Below, in pieces: positions 49,665 through 57,994 of a stretch of 63,166 nt of DNA. The stretch comes from a virus. The position numbers were made by a program, and so were the translations under genes. Location of the stretch: IMG/VR virus record IMGVR_UViG_3300025011_000042, positions 1 to 63,166 of that record, one strand, 5' to 3'. The notes under the pieces are model-generated. The model saw nothing but the letters and a program-made list of their open reading frames with translations, was not told the origin of the DNA and ran no database searches. Positions within the stretch are counted from its first letter, which is position 1; each line of letters begins with the position of its first letter.

Positions 49665-50777
49665 ATGGGTACGTACGAACTGAGCTTATCACCTGAATAC
49701 GTAACGAACTGGACTGTGACAGATGCTGTACGCGAGCTGTTTCAAAACGCACTTGATCAGCAGATACAAAATCCAGCTAATCTTATGTTTATGAATTATA
49801 ATGATGGTATATTAACTATTGGCAATAAATTCTCAAGCCTTGATACATCTAGTTTATTGTTAGGACATTCTACTAAGCGCCACGACGAAGCTACTATAGG
49901 CCAATTTGGTGAGGGCTACAAAGTAGGCGTGCTAGTGCTGCTTAGAGAACATAAAGTTGTAACGTTTTATAACTATGGCCAGCGTGAAGTATGGAAGCCT
50001 AGGCTCGTAAAGTCCCGCAAGTACAAGGGAGCTACAATCCTGGTATTTGGTACTGTAAAGCAACACTTCTGGAACCCTGTGCCTGATAATGACTTAACTA
50101 TTACAGTAGAAGGCATTACCGAAGATGAATACGCTGATATTGTAGCTAATAACCTACATTGCCAACAGCTTAAAGGAGACATCATCGAAGTGCCTCAGGG
50201 TCGCATATTGCTTGACCCGGAATATGCCCGCAAAGTATTCGTTAACGGCTTATTTGTAAAAGACTTTGCTAACTACAAGTATGGTTATGACTTTATGCCA
50301 AAGCATATAAAGCTTAACAGAGATAGGAAACTTGTAAGTGATTTTGAGTTAACGTGGTTAGCGTCTAAGATGTGGGCTGAGTCAGGCTCACCTATTAAGT
50401 TCGAGTTACTTAAAGCTGGTGCGGGCGATGTGGCATGTCTTGATTCATTTACGTATGTACGCAGCGCTATACATGATGACGCGTACAGTTTGTTTAAAAA
50501 AGAGCATGGTGCGAAAGCGGTACCCGTAACTACACAGGAAGATATTGATGAAGTTAAGGAGCGGTACGTTGACGCGGTGCCTATTGTAGTACCTGAGTCC
50601 TACAGGCATACAATTAAAAAAAGTTTAACATACAGTAACACAATAGCACAAATGGAAATGAAGCCAAAGGAAACTACAAAGGAAGCTTTATTAACATGGT
50701 ACGAACATGTCAAAGAGAACCTTGATAGTTGTGACAGGTTAGACTTTGAAAGTATAGTGAGTGAGCTAGACTACTAG
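49665..50777 (+). CDS. GHKL-type ATPase
   Basis: This 370-aa protein carries the Bergerat ATP-binding fold: N-box RELFQNALDQ (E24, N28), a degenerate G1 box NDGILTIGN, and G2 box TIGQFGEGYKVG (about 77-88), followed by a strand-rich region. HSP90, MutL, gyrase B, histidine kinases and MORC share this fold. No histidine kinase, transducer or topoisomerase partner is adjacent. ATG 49665 follows GGAGG by ten bases. Its role is unknown; nucleic-acid remodelling or anti-host function is possible. Confidence 0.75.
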   Translation: MGTYELSLSPEYVTNWTVTDAVRELFQNALDQQIQNPANLMFMNYNDGILTIGNKFSSLDTSSLLLGHSTKRHDEATIGQFGEGYKVGVLVLLREHKVVTFYNYGQREVWKPRLVKSRKYKGATILVFGTVKQHFWNPVPDNDLTITVEGITEDEYADIVANNLHCQQLKGDIIEVPQGRILLDPEYARKVFVNGLFVKDFANYKYGYDFMPKHIKLNRDRKLVSDFELTWLASKMWAESGSPIKFELLKAGAGDVACLDSFTYVRSAIHDDAYSLFKKEHGAKAVPVTTQEDIDEVKERYVDAVPIVVPESYRHTIKKSLTYSNTIAQMEMKPKETTKEALLTWYEHVKENLDSCDRLDFESIVSELDY

Positions 50778-50787
50778 GAGGTGCGTC

Positions 50788-51519
50788 ATGTTAACACCAT
50801 TATTGAAATTTGAAGTGAGTCCTATAAAGAACCACTCTAATTTGAAAAAGGAAACTGTGTACCCTGTACTGGCGTTAGTACAAGGAGACAATATTACATT
50901 AGCTATGCTTAATGCTGACGACAGAAAGCCCGCGTTAATAGATATAATGGATACGTATATAGTTGGTGTAGAAGCTTTTGAAAGCAATAAAGTTGCAAAT
51001 ATTAAATCTACAAGTACTTCTAATAGCATGGCGCCATGCGGCAAAGAGATAGATTGCATGGACGCTCCAGAACTTATAGAATTAATGATTTCGAAGTACA
51101 TGGTTAGGGCATATATGAATGATTACAGTGAATCGGATAAACGTTTATGTGCTAAAATATTGGTTGCACAAGACATACAGGAACTAAGTTGGATTGTTGA
51201 TACAGAGCAATACACTGTAAAGTACCCAGGAACGTATTATGCAATTGTAGATGACAATGAAGTTACTACAGTAACAGGTAACCTTATAAGACTATGCTTA
51301 AGCTGGTGGAATGACGTACAAGACCTTGCATTAGTTGTACTAAACCTATCTAAGCATGAGCATAGCCGTATAATTGACTGGTGTGAGCGTACTGTAAAAC
51401 CACACATAAATAAAATTGTACAGTACGTTAAGGAGACAAATGAAGCAGAGTATGAACGTAAACAATGTTTAAAAGCTGATTACGTTTGTCGTAACTTGTG
51501 CTGTAGCAAACTAACTTAG
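50788..51519 (+). CDS. Unknown protein downstream of the GHKL ATPase
   Basis: This 243-aa protein follows the ATPase by ten bases (GGAGG site), so the two are probably cotranslated. Helix-strand alternation without recognised motif. Segments include NSMAPCGKEIDCMDAPELIELMI and RIIDWCERTVKPHINKIV. A functional link to the ATPase is inferred from spacing only. Confidence 0.6.
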   Translation: MLTPLLKFEVSPIKNHSNLKKETVYPVLALVQGDNITLAMLNADDRKPALIDIMDTYIVGVEAFESNKVANIKSTSTSNSMAPCGKEIDCMDAPELIELMISKYMVRAYMNDYSESDKRLCAKILVAQDIQELSWIVDTEQYTVKYPGTYYAIVDDNEVTTVTGNLIRLCLSWWNDVQDLALVVLNLSKHEHSRIIDWCERTVKPHINKIVQYVKETNEAEYERKQCLKADYVCRNLCCSKLT

Positions 51520-51532
51520 CCGGAGGTATAGA

Positions 51533-52003
51533 ATGACAATGAAAGTTCTTACAGTAGGCACTGGTAGAAGCAATAGTAAAACATTTGATGCCGTTATGCG
51601 TATGATACAACATGCTAAAAAAGACTGCAATACCATACTAATTGGTAAAGAGTTTGTTGTTATTAATCGTAAGCTGTATAACGAATTAGTAGAAACACAT
51701 GATAGCAACCAATGTAGTGACCTACAATTAACGCCTGAACGTGCTGCAGCGCTGAAGCGTAAGATAGATGCATATGCGTTTAATACTGATGCGGCAGTGC
51801 GTGTAGTATTCTATCAAAGTGACTTGGACTTATTCAAGAGGCTCATCGACGCAGCTACTGAGAAGGTAGAAGTTAAGATTGTATGTCATGTATGTGAAGG
51901 TCGCGGTTTTTATACATCAGATGACTACTATCCACCTAAATATGTTGCTAAGTGTGATGAATGTGGCGGCAGTGGGTACATTACAGAAGATGGTACAGAA
52001 TGA
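51533..52003 (+). CDS. Protein with C-terminal DnaJ-type zinc motif
   Basis: This 156-aa protein has a helical N-terminus and a C-terminal CHVCEGRGFY...CDECGGSGY, the CxxCxGxG pairs of the DnaJ zinc domain. Such domains occur in phage and plasmid proteins that bind nucleic acids or unfolded proteins. It ends TGA overlapping the next ATG. Confidence 0.6.
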   Translation: MTMKVLTVGTGRSNSKTFDAVMRMIQHAKKDCNTILIGKEFVVINRKLYNELVETHDSNQCSDLQLTPERAAALKRKIDAYAFNTDAAVRVVFYQSDLDLFKRLIDAATEKVEVKIVCHVCEGRGFYTSDDYYPPKYVAKCDECGGSGYITEDGTE

Positions 52004-52245
52004 GAGATATTGTAGATGTTTTGCATGATTTATTTACTATAGGCGTAACAGGCGCTGCTGTACTTGTAATTCTCGGTGGCGGTACGTATTCGCTTATGTA
52101 TATATTTAAGAAACTACAATCTAACTTCAAGTGTCACCACTGCGGCGCCGAATATTGGCTTGCAGGACGTGCTAACTATTGCCCATGGTGCGGTGGTAAT
52201 CAAAAAGTTAGTAAAGATGAAGCAATAGGTCTTGAGCGTTATTAA
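52000..52245 (+). CDS. Membrane-anchored zinc-ribbon protein
   Basis: This 81-aa protein starts in the ATGA overlap. A transmembrane helix (IGVTGAAVLVILGGGTYSLMYIF, about 13-35) is followed by a zinc ribbon (CHHCGAEYWLAGRANYCPWCGG). Zinc-ribbon domains on membrane anchors often recruit partners to the envelope. Function unknown. Confidence 0.65.
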   Translation: MRDIVDVLHDLFTIGVTGAAVLVILGGGTYSLMYIFKKLQSNFKCHHCGAEYWLAGRANYCPWCGGNQKVSKDEAIGLERY

Positions 52246-52272
52246 GTATTATAAGTTATAGGAGATGAAGCA

Positions 52273-52533
52273 ATGAATACAACACATAACGAATTGCCTG
52301 TAGTAAAAGGCAAGGTTATATCTACAATTGACTCTGATAATGAACTTGACGAACGTGTAGTAGCCCTTGTTGACAGAATACTTAGTGGTCTTGCGTTTAG
52401 TTCGGCACTTACTGAGCGTAGACGCATCGCCACTAAGTTAAGTAAAACACATCTTTGTCCATGTGGGTGTGTATCTACAAATAACTGTGTAAGACACTGG
52501 TTGGACTGGTTAGAGGAGGACTATAATGTATAA
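52273..52533 (+). CDS. Unknown small protein with Cys motif
   Basis: This 86-aa protein has a helical middle (LDERVVALVDRILSGLAFSSALTERRRIATKL) and a C-terminal CPCGCVSTNNC. It overlaps the next small membrane gene by eight bases. Confidence 0.55.
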   Translation: MNTTHNELPVVKGKVISTIDSDNELDERVVALVDRILSGLAFSSALTERRRIATKLSKTHLCPCGCVSTNNCVRHWLDWLEEDYNV

Positions 52534-52672
52534 TAATAAGAAACAGCCGCTAGTTATGCTTGTGACAGCTTTTGCTGTGTACGGTGCTGTAATATACTCC
52601 GTAACATACGTGATAGAACATTACTCATGTACAATAAAAAGTACGGTATCGCACTTAATTATAACTGTATAG
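52526..52672 (+). CDS. Tiny membrane protein
   Basis: This 48-aa protein starts at ATG 52526 behind GAGGAGG. The central membrane helix is VMLVTAFAVYGAVIYSVTYVI. A candidate small host-interaction or lysis-modulating peptide. Confidence 0.55.
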   Translation: MYNNKKQPLVMLVTAFAVYGAVIYSVTYVIEHYSCTIKSTVSHLIITV

Positions 52673-52683
52673 GAGTTGTTATT

Positions 52684-52968
52684 ATGTGTACATCAGCTAT
52701 ACCAAAGAACATTGGTGAAAATAACTGTATTAAAGCTGACACAAAGACTAAAAGACAGCGTTACAACGGCAACGTGCTACCACCGTTACACACCACTGCG
52801 TTCGAAAATCGTCGCAAAAAGTGCTCAGTATGCGGCAAGGAGTTTTACGATATGGCAGGTACGTGGGCGTATAAGTACACGGCAATTAACAACACACTTA
52901 AGTATCAGTGTACCTACAAGTGCTATATGATTGCTTTTAGGTTACGTAACGGCAATAAACGTGGATAA
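52684..52968 (+). CDS. Small zinc-finger protein
   Basis: This 94-aa basic protein starts at ATG 52684 behind AGGAG. CSVCGKEFYDMAGTWAYKY and CTYKCYM form a Cys pattern. Probably nucleic-acid binding; function unknown. Confidence 0.6.
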   Translation: MCTSAIPKNIGENNCIKADTKTKRQRYNGNVLPPLHTTAFENRRKKCSVCGKEFYDMAGTWAYKYTAINNTLKYQCTYKCYMIAFRLRNGNKRG

Positions 52969-52992
52969 CGCTTCAAGAGGAGGTGTACTGTA

Positions 52993-53223
52993 ATGTATCC
53001 TACATTTGACGTTACGCACATATTGAATGCTGACAGACTTAAAATAAGTGAACTTACAAAGTTTATGCAGTACAGCACCGATACAGTTATGCACGATTTA
53101 ATTATTGACGTCATAATAAATCTACAAGATTCTAACAGACGTTGTCCGTCAGCTAACTGTAACGAAAATTGTATTGACAGCATCACTGCGCTGCGCGAGT
53201 ACATTTTGGACTGCGCTAATTAA
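52993..53223 (+). CDS. Unknown helical protein
   Basis: This 76-aa protein is behind GAGGAGG. It is mostly helical with a Cys group (CPSANCNENC). Function unknown. Confidence 0.55.
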   Translation: MYPTFDVTHILNADRLKISELTKFMQYSTDTVMHDLIIDVIINLQDSNRRCPSANCNENCIDSITALREYILDCAN

Positions 53224-53242
53224 ATAACAGGAGGCTGATAGA

Positions 53243-53635
53243 ATGTGGGGATTCAATGGTTATAATTCTACTGAACCATGTGAGATATGCGGTAAAACAG
53301 GCGGTGAGATATGCGGTAAAACAGGCGGTAATAAGTATGAACCGCGGTTCGGTTATACTGTTTGCGAAGAGCATTCGCATATGTCACCTGTTGAAATCAC
53401 AGTTGAACTTAATACTATCAGACTTAAAGCTGAACACGATAAAGCCTTAAGTCAGGCGCTACGTCGAGCCTGCGCCGCGGAGGCTAAGTGTAATCTATAT
53501 AAGGATGGGTTAGCTCGCATAGAACATCTTATGCCCACAACGGTGGTTGGCGCTATTATGGTACGTGATACTATACGAATCATTAAAAAGAAACTAAGAA
53601 AACTGGAGGAACGCACAGATGAAACAACCGATTAA
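53243..53635 (+). CDS. Zinc-motif coiled-coil protein with internal 24-bp duplication
   Basis: This 130-aa protein has CEICGKTGG in which EICGKTGG is duplicated exactly (53282-53305 and 53306-53329), then CEEHSHMSPVEI, a C..C..C..H finger. The rest is an alpha-helical coiled coil (LNTIRLKAEHDKALSQALRRACAAEAKC). The identical repeat indicates a recent slippage. It overlaps the next gene by 17 bases. Confidence 0.6.
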   Translation: MWGFNGYNSTEPCEICGKTGGEICGKTGGNKYEPRFGYTVCEEHSHMSPVEITVELNTIRLKAEHDKALSQALRRACAAEAKCNLYKDGLARIEHLMPTTVVGAIMVRDTIRIIKKKLRKLEERTDETTD

Positions 53636-54125
53636 AGTTAGCTTCAAAAACCAACTAAATAAGAAAATCCAACTTAGTGCTGGGCAAAGTGAACACACTA
53701 TTGCACCTGACCAAGGGGTTGAAGTGTATATTCAAGAAGGAGATTGCTTGTATATAGACCATATGAACGTAACTGCTATGGCCGCGTCGCTTGAACACAT
53801 ACTAACATCTGAGTACAACGAGGAATTTGACAGACTTCGCAAGAACCGTATGGTAATGAGTTTCTACAAATACGGACCTGTTAAGGAGAACTACAATAAA
53901 GTTTCTACTGACGGCGCCGCGTTGGTTGATGCTGTTAAGAGCCTTAAACTTCGTCTTAACGAGTACCTACGCACCGGTAACACTGAGTTTCTTGTAGACG
54001 TAGCTAACTTTGCAATGATAGAGTACATGTATCCGCAACACAGCGGCGCGCACTTCAAGGCTACTGACGACGCAGCGAGTCCAGGACTGGTTGGTACCTG
54101 TGTTAATGAGCTCAAACAACGCTAG
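53619..54125 (+). CDS. Unknown protein
   Basis: This 168-aa protein begins with a beta-rich half (IKVSFKNQLNKKIQLSAGQ; QGVEVYIQEGDCLYIDHM) and ends helically (YKYGPVKENYNKV...LVDAVKSLKLRLNEYLRTGN). The C-terminal half recalls the common phage dATP/dGTP-pool helical proteins, but I cannot assign a family. Confidence 0.55.
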   Translation: MKQPIKVSFKNQLNKKIQLSAGQSEHTIAPDQGVEVYIQEGDCLYIDHMNVTAMAASLEHILTSEYNEEFDRLRKNRMVMSFYKYGPVKENYNKVSTDGAALVDAVKSLKLRLNEYLRTGNTEFLVDVANFAMIEYMYPQHSGAHFKATDDAASPGLVGTCVNELKQR

Positions 54126-54147
54126 CACGTGAAGAGGTGATTATAAC

Positions 54148-54543
54148 ATGCTGTATAAAGCTAATAACACTATGCCACCTTGGTACTTTCTACCTTACAA
54201 CGTTCCTGACGGTGCTTTGAAAATCAAAGACAAAGTATTCGTATACAAAGGTTACGTGTATAAGTTATACTACAAGGCGTTACCGGACGAAGGCTTTGAT
54301 CGCTTTTTCGGACAAGGCGACGGTAGAAATGTATACGTAAGAGAAAGTAGGTATTATCGTAAGCACGGTACAATACTGATATACGCAAGGGAACACCTTT
54401 TAGACAGAGTGTGCCCATTATGTCAATGCACTGTGAACTACAATGGTAGTGATCTAATGTGTCAAGAATACACATGCGCAGGCTGTAATACTATATTTGA
54501 GGAACGCGGTAACGGTATTACAATAATAGGTGTGTATAGTTAA
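54148..54543 (+). CDS. Unknown protein with zinc ribbon
   Basis: This 131-aa protein is aromatic-rich at the N-terminus (WYFLPYNVPDG). It has a C-terminal zinc ribbon (CPLCQCTVNYNG...CQEYTCAGCNTIF). Possibly adaptor-like. Confidence 0.55.
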   Translation: MLYKANNTMPPWYFLPYNVPDGALKIKDKVFVYKGYVYKLYYKALPDEGFDRFFGQGDGRNVYVRESRYYRKHGTILIYAREHLLDRVCPLCQCTVNYNGSDLMCQEYTCAGCNTIFEERGNGITIIGVYS

Positions 54544-54561
54544 GTTAAGGAGGCGTATGTG

Positions 54562-54783
54562 ATGTATTTTCCATCGTCCAGCTTTGGTTTGTTTGGTGGA
54601 GAGATGCAGGTGGAATTCTACAGGCCTACACGTAAACTACACGTAATTCATTCTAATACATGCAGCGAGTGTGTACGCTTCAAGCCTATGGCGCAGACAA
54701 AATGTGACAAGCGCCACGGCGTAGCAAGCGACACATTCGCCTGCAAACAATTTAAGCCACGTTCAAAGAACGGCTTTAGATAA
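54562..54783 (+). CDS. Small Cys-containing protein
   Basis: This 73-aa protein starts at ATG 54562, eight bases after AAGGAGG. Cysteines cluster in NTCSECVRFKPM...CDKRHG, a possible zinc site; the tail is basic. Function unknown. Confidence 0.55.
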   Translation: MYFPSSSFGLFGGEMQVEFYRPTRKLHVIHSNTCSECVRFKPMAQTKCDKRHGVASDTFACKQFKPRSKNGFR

Positions 54784-54798
54784 AGGAGCTACAATTAC

Positions 54799-55035
54799 AT
54801 GATTAAGAGAATTATACTGGAAGTTGACATGTCTGAGGACACTTTCAATGACGGTGAAAACCTGTTTACGTATGCAGTGCGTATGGTACAACAAAGTGGT
54901 TTTAGCGGATACTGTATTGTAGATTTGAAACCTGTTATTGAAGTTGACCGTATAAGTGACTGTTTCGGTAATAAGTACGGCGTAGTAACAAAGCAAGTGT
55001 TGTCTATAGAAATACAAATGCAAGATAAAGGGTAG
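54799..55035 (+). CDS. Unknown small protein
   Basis: This 78-aa acidic alpha-beta protein (RIILEVDMSEDTFNDGENLFTYAVRMVQQ) is behind AAAGGAG. No family recognised. Confidence 0.55.
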   Translation: MIKRIILEVDMSEDTFNDGENLFTYAVRMVQQSGFSGYCIVDLKPVIEVDRISDCFGNKYGVVTKQVLSIEIQMQDKG

Positions 55036-55097
55036 TATCTACAATATTATATTTGTAACTGTTTACAGCTAGGAGCTGATAAGGAGTGTGTTGCACA

Positions 55098-55436
55098 TTG
55101 AAGGAATACCAGAAGGCACTAATCATCGTTAAATCTACAAGTAAAGCAGATGCCAAAGCTAATAGTCTGCTTAAAATATCTGTCATTACCGAAGACAAGG
55201 AATTTAAGGTTCGATTAGATCAACTTATCAAAGCATACAGTTATTATATATCTCCTAGGTACAGCAGGTCGGTGCCTCCGGGGTCAGATATACCTACAAA
55301 CAACTCTACATGGTTGGCGTATCTGAAACCTTATAAAGAAGAGCTGATACGCTATGCTGAGGAAATGCTAACAAACAAAGTGCCGCAGTGGCAAATATTG
55401 GCTAAGCGTAATGGTTGGAGTAAAACTACAAAGTAA
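55098..55436 (+). CDS. Unknown helical protein
   Basis: This protein of about 112 aa starts at a TTG after AAGGAG. Basic and helical, ending QWQILAKRNGWSKTTK. It is the last plus-strand gene before the convergent terminator. Confidence 0.5.
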   Translation: MKEYQKALIIVKSTSKADAKANSLLKISVITEDKEFKVRLDQLIKAYSYYISPRYSRSVPPGSDIPTNNSTWLAYLKPYKEELIRYAEEMLTNKVPQWQILAKRNGWSKTTK

Positions 55437-55440
55437 GATT

Positions 55441-55468
55441 AAGACCCAGGTCAATTAGCCTGGGTCTT
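55441..55468. terminator. Bidirectional terminator between convergent genes
   Basis: AAGACCCAGG (55441-55450) pairs perfectly with CCTGGGTCTT (55459-55468). It separates the plus-strand small-gene block from the minus-strand gene ending at 55490. Confidence 0.8.
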
Positions 55469-55489
55469 GCTATGCCTTACTGCGTTTTA

Positions 55490-55900
55490 CTACCTATCTA
55501 TAAAATTCAGCAAAACACGCTTAGTTTTAACTTTATGTTTTTCATAGGCTGGATCTACAAGCAAGTTTGCATACTTCGTTACGAGTACATAACCACGTTC
55601 TTTAAGCTTTCTATAATGGTTAGTGACATCGTTAATCGACTGTTTAGTTGCTTCGTCTAATTCTGTACCATGGTCTAAAGCACTGCGTTGCTTTTTGTAC
55701 AGCCTTGAAGCTAGGTTCTCTACTGCTTCACACTCTATACAAATTGTATGGTAACCTACAATAGTGTTGTACTTCCCATCGCCGCGAGGAACGTTACGAC
55801 GAAACCGTTTTACACTTAATGTTCTATGACATTGTTTGCATTCCTTTACCTCAGTGCCATCCTTTATAAACACACCTTTTGGCAACGTACTAAACATCAT
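55490..55900 (-). CDS. Treble-clef zinc-finger protein (paralogue A)
   Basis: This 136-aa protein has CKQCHRTLSVKRFRRNVPRG and CIECEAVENLASRLYKK, the same CxxC...CxxCEAVE finger as the next minus-strand gene. A helical region (KQSINDVTNHYRKLKERG) is also shared. ATG 55900 has GGAG eight bases upstream. It is probably a DNA-binding or regulatory factor. Confidence 0.65.
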   Translation of the reverse strand: MMFSTLPKGVFIKDGTEVKECKQCHRTLSVKRFRRNVPRGDGKYNTIVGYHTICIECEAVENLASRLYKKQRSALDHGTELDEATKQSINDVTNHYRKLKERGYVLVTKYANLLVDPAYEKHKVKTKRVLLNFIDR

Positions 55901-55912
55901 ATTCTTCACTCC

Positions 55913-55986
55913 AAATCTAATCCAGTCTAATCTAATCTAATCTAATCCAGTCTAATCTAATCTAATCTAATCTAATCTAATCTATA
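55913..55986. repeat. TCTAA pentamer tandem repeat
   Basis: About 13 copies of TCTAA or TCCAG-type pentamers lie between two minus-strand genes, upstream of paralogue A. Simple tandem repeat; no coding role. Confidence 0.8.
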
Positions 55987-56022
55987 CTAATCCATACTAT
56001 ATTGCTGGATCAATCTACACAA

Positions 56023-56703
56023 TTAATGCGTCTTCCAATACTCATCCCCATAATTATCGATCCTAATTAGAACACTATTGTAGATGCTCTCATATACTGG
56101 GTTTAATATACGAGGATCTCTTTGGTTACTCTGCATTTTATCACGCAGCTCATAGAGTATTTCGTCGTACACCTCAGGGTTATCTGTAAGATCCATTACC
56201 ATAAGTTTATTAAACTCATCCATTAGTGTGTCTTGACCTACAAATGATTGTCCAGTTACTGCAGCACCGTCGGCAGCTACTGTGTAATCTACAAATGTTA
56301 GATTAACACTAAAAGGTTTCTTAGCATTGTTAGCATTATCTACACTACTATCAGCACATTGCGTAGGATCTACAATTCTTCTTGCATTAGCTGTTACTGG
56401 TGGTAAACCTATACGTGTAAGCTTCTTATAATGGTTAGACACGTCTTCTATCTGTTTATTCAGCTCATCAGTCACCTCGCCACTGCGTAGCCTCTTTAAC
56501 AGTCTCATTGCTAATCTTTCGACTGCTTCACACTCGGTACAAATAGTATACGTGCCTTGTGAGGTACCGCTATAAGTCTTCGCCCCCTTGCCGCCTCTAT
56601 ACGGGTACTTTCTGAATGAAACTATGTTAAGTTTGCGGCCGCACTGCTTACACTTCTTCACCGCCACGCCGTTAATTAAAGACGTATTAGATGATTTTTG
56701 CAT
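56023..56703 (-). CDS. Treble-clef zinc-finger protein (paralogue B)
   Basis: This 226-aa protein shares its N-terminus with paralogue A (KKCKQCGRKLNIVSFRKYPYRGG; CTECEAVERLAMRLLKRLRSG; IEDVSNHYKKLTR). It adds a C-terminal domain (about 100-226) with MDEFNKLMVMDLTDNPEVYDEI. The ATG follows AAAGGA. A late-type promoter motif lies 52 bases upstream on the same strand. Confidence 0.65.
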   Translation of the reverse strand: MQKSSNTSLINGVAVKKCKQCGRKLNIVSFRKYPYRGGKGAKTYSGTSQGTYTICTECEAVERLAMRLLKRLRSGEVTDELNKQIEDVSNHYKKLTRIGLPPVTANARRIVDPTQCADSSVDNANNAKKPFSVNLTFVDYTVAADGAAVTGQSFVGQDTLMDEFNKLMVMDLTDNPEVYDEILYELRDKMQSNQRDPRILNPVYESIYNSVLIRIDNYGDEYWKTH

Positions 56704-56754
56704 ACAAACAATCCTTTCTGTGCTTTATTTTTAAAATATACTGTATATTATGTA

Positions 56755-56766
56755 TATTATACGTTA
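56755..56766 (-). promoter_or_regulatory. Late-type promoter on the minus strand
   Basis: Read on the minus strand this is TAACGTATAATA, matching the motifs before the terminase and scaffold genes. It lies just upstream of paralogue B. Confidence 0.55.
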
Positions 56767-56823
56767 CATAGACTCAAATTATAACAAATGCAGTAAAATA
56801 GCGTTAATTATAAGTCAATTTTA

Positions 56824-56995
56824 TCGAATTAATCGATTTAGTCGAATTCGTGGTGAAAAAATTATTTAGACTTTAAAAAGTATTATAAATTATAACATAA
56901 AAAATTTTTGAATCAAAATTAAATATAACGCAATCGATTTAATCGATTAATTTAACCTACAATCGACTTATAATTATTAATTCGATTAAATTTAA
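56824..56995. repeat. Iteron-like TCGA/ATCGATT repeats
   Basis: Groups TCGAATTAATCGATTTAG (56824), ATCGATTTAATCGATTAA (56933) and ATCGACTTATAATTATTAA (56962) recur in direct and inverted order. GCGTTAA brackets the block at both ends in opposite orientation. They adjoin a very AT-rich stretch, as in replication origins. Confidence 0.5.
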
Positions 56996-57081
56996 CGCAT
57001 TCTACAAAATTGATAGAAATTACAGAAACTACAGAAGACAACAGATTCTAAACAGAAAACAAAAATAATTTATAAATATAA

Positions 57082-57136
<55 letters not shown>

Positions 57137-57542
57137 TATAATAAATAAATAAATGAATAAATGAGTACTCTTCCTTTGGACGTGTACCCTTCCAGAATGA
57201 ATTGTAGCTATATATGCATGTTATGAAGAACTTTTCAAGGTGATTTTTTAACCAGGCTCCAAGCCCGACGCGGCGCCGTTTTGCTGAGATAAAAGGTACT
57301 TGTAGCGCCTAAATACAGTACTTTTAAAGGCTGTCGGGCCATATACCAGGCTTTTAAAGCGTACGTCCAACTGCAATGATAGTAGCTACCGGGCCGATAA
57401 ATTATGGCCGTGACGCAGCGTCGCTTGGGTATACGACGCCAAAACAGGCTGATCGCAGCGTATGCAGGTGATGTACCGCGACGCTGAGCTGCGTGTGCAG
57501 CCGTATTATAGCGCCACAGAGCAGAGGCCAAGTGCTATGGCG

Positions 57543-57735
57543 CCGCGCAGTCCGACTGTGGCTGTGCAGTTTTGGTCAATTGGAAACGTAGCTATACGAC
57601 TTAAGCAACCGCGGCACCGCGCAGTCCGACTGTGGCTGTAGAAATCGTAGCACATAGCCGCGGTTGCTTACGCTGAATAAAGATCTACAATCTTGTAGGT
57701 CATAGCCCGGTGACGCTGAATCTAAACTTCGCGGC
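57543..57735. repeat. GACTGTGGCTGT repeat element, left copy
   Basis: A 23-bp identical unit containing GACTGTGGCTGT occurs at 57543-57565 and 57617-57639. AAGCAACCGCGG (57603-57614) and CCGCGGTTGCTT (57658-57669) form a perfect 12-bp inverted repeat around the second. About 100 bp (57628-57735) are homologous to 59803-59905. Confidence 0.75.
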
Positions 57736-57760
57736 AAACCGCGAAGTCGCGGTGAAGCAC

Positions 57761-57792
57761 AAAATAAAAACCGCAGGCGTTAACCAGCGGTT
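57761..57792 (-). terminator. Terminator of the minus-strand cassette
   Basis: On the minus strand, AACCGC (57792-57787) pairs with GCGGTT (57774-57769), followed by a T-rich run. It directly follows the stop of the 57800-57994 gene. Confidence 0.65.
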
Positions 57793-57799
57793 AGTTGAA

Positions 57800-57994
57800 C
57801 TACAATTTACATACTATCGCGTTCTGTTGCTGTCTCCAGTCTTTGAACTGTTGTGTAAGTGACTCAGCAAGACATCTGTCACACGGCGCACCGTCGTCAC
57901 ACGGTCTGTTTCCAGTCATTAGGTTTTCATCACAGAAGAATTCGTCTAGAAATCTTCTCCATTCGCTGTACAGTACTTCATTGAGGCTACTCAT
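57800..57994 (-). CDS. Small Cys-containing protein
   Basis: This 64-aa protein starts at ATG 57994 behind AAAGGAG. CDENLMTGNRPCDDGAPCDRC may bind zinc. It overlaps the end of the upstream minus gene by eight bases, so they are probably cotranslated. Function unknown. Confidence 0.55.
   Translation of the reverse strand: MSSLNEVLYSEWRRFLDEFFCDENLMTGNRPCDDGAPCDRCLAESLTQQFKDWRQQQNAIVCKL

Noticed and set aside
57235-57531. 98-codon minus-strand open frame
   Set aside because: No ribosome binding site or plausible start; it runs through hairpin- and repeat-rich non-coding DNA.
57727-57746. CTTCGCGG/CCGCGAAG hairpin as terminator
   Set aside because: Perfect 8-bp stem but no T-run in either direction; left as a structural element of the repeat block.
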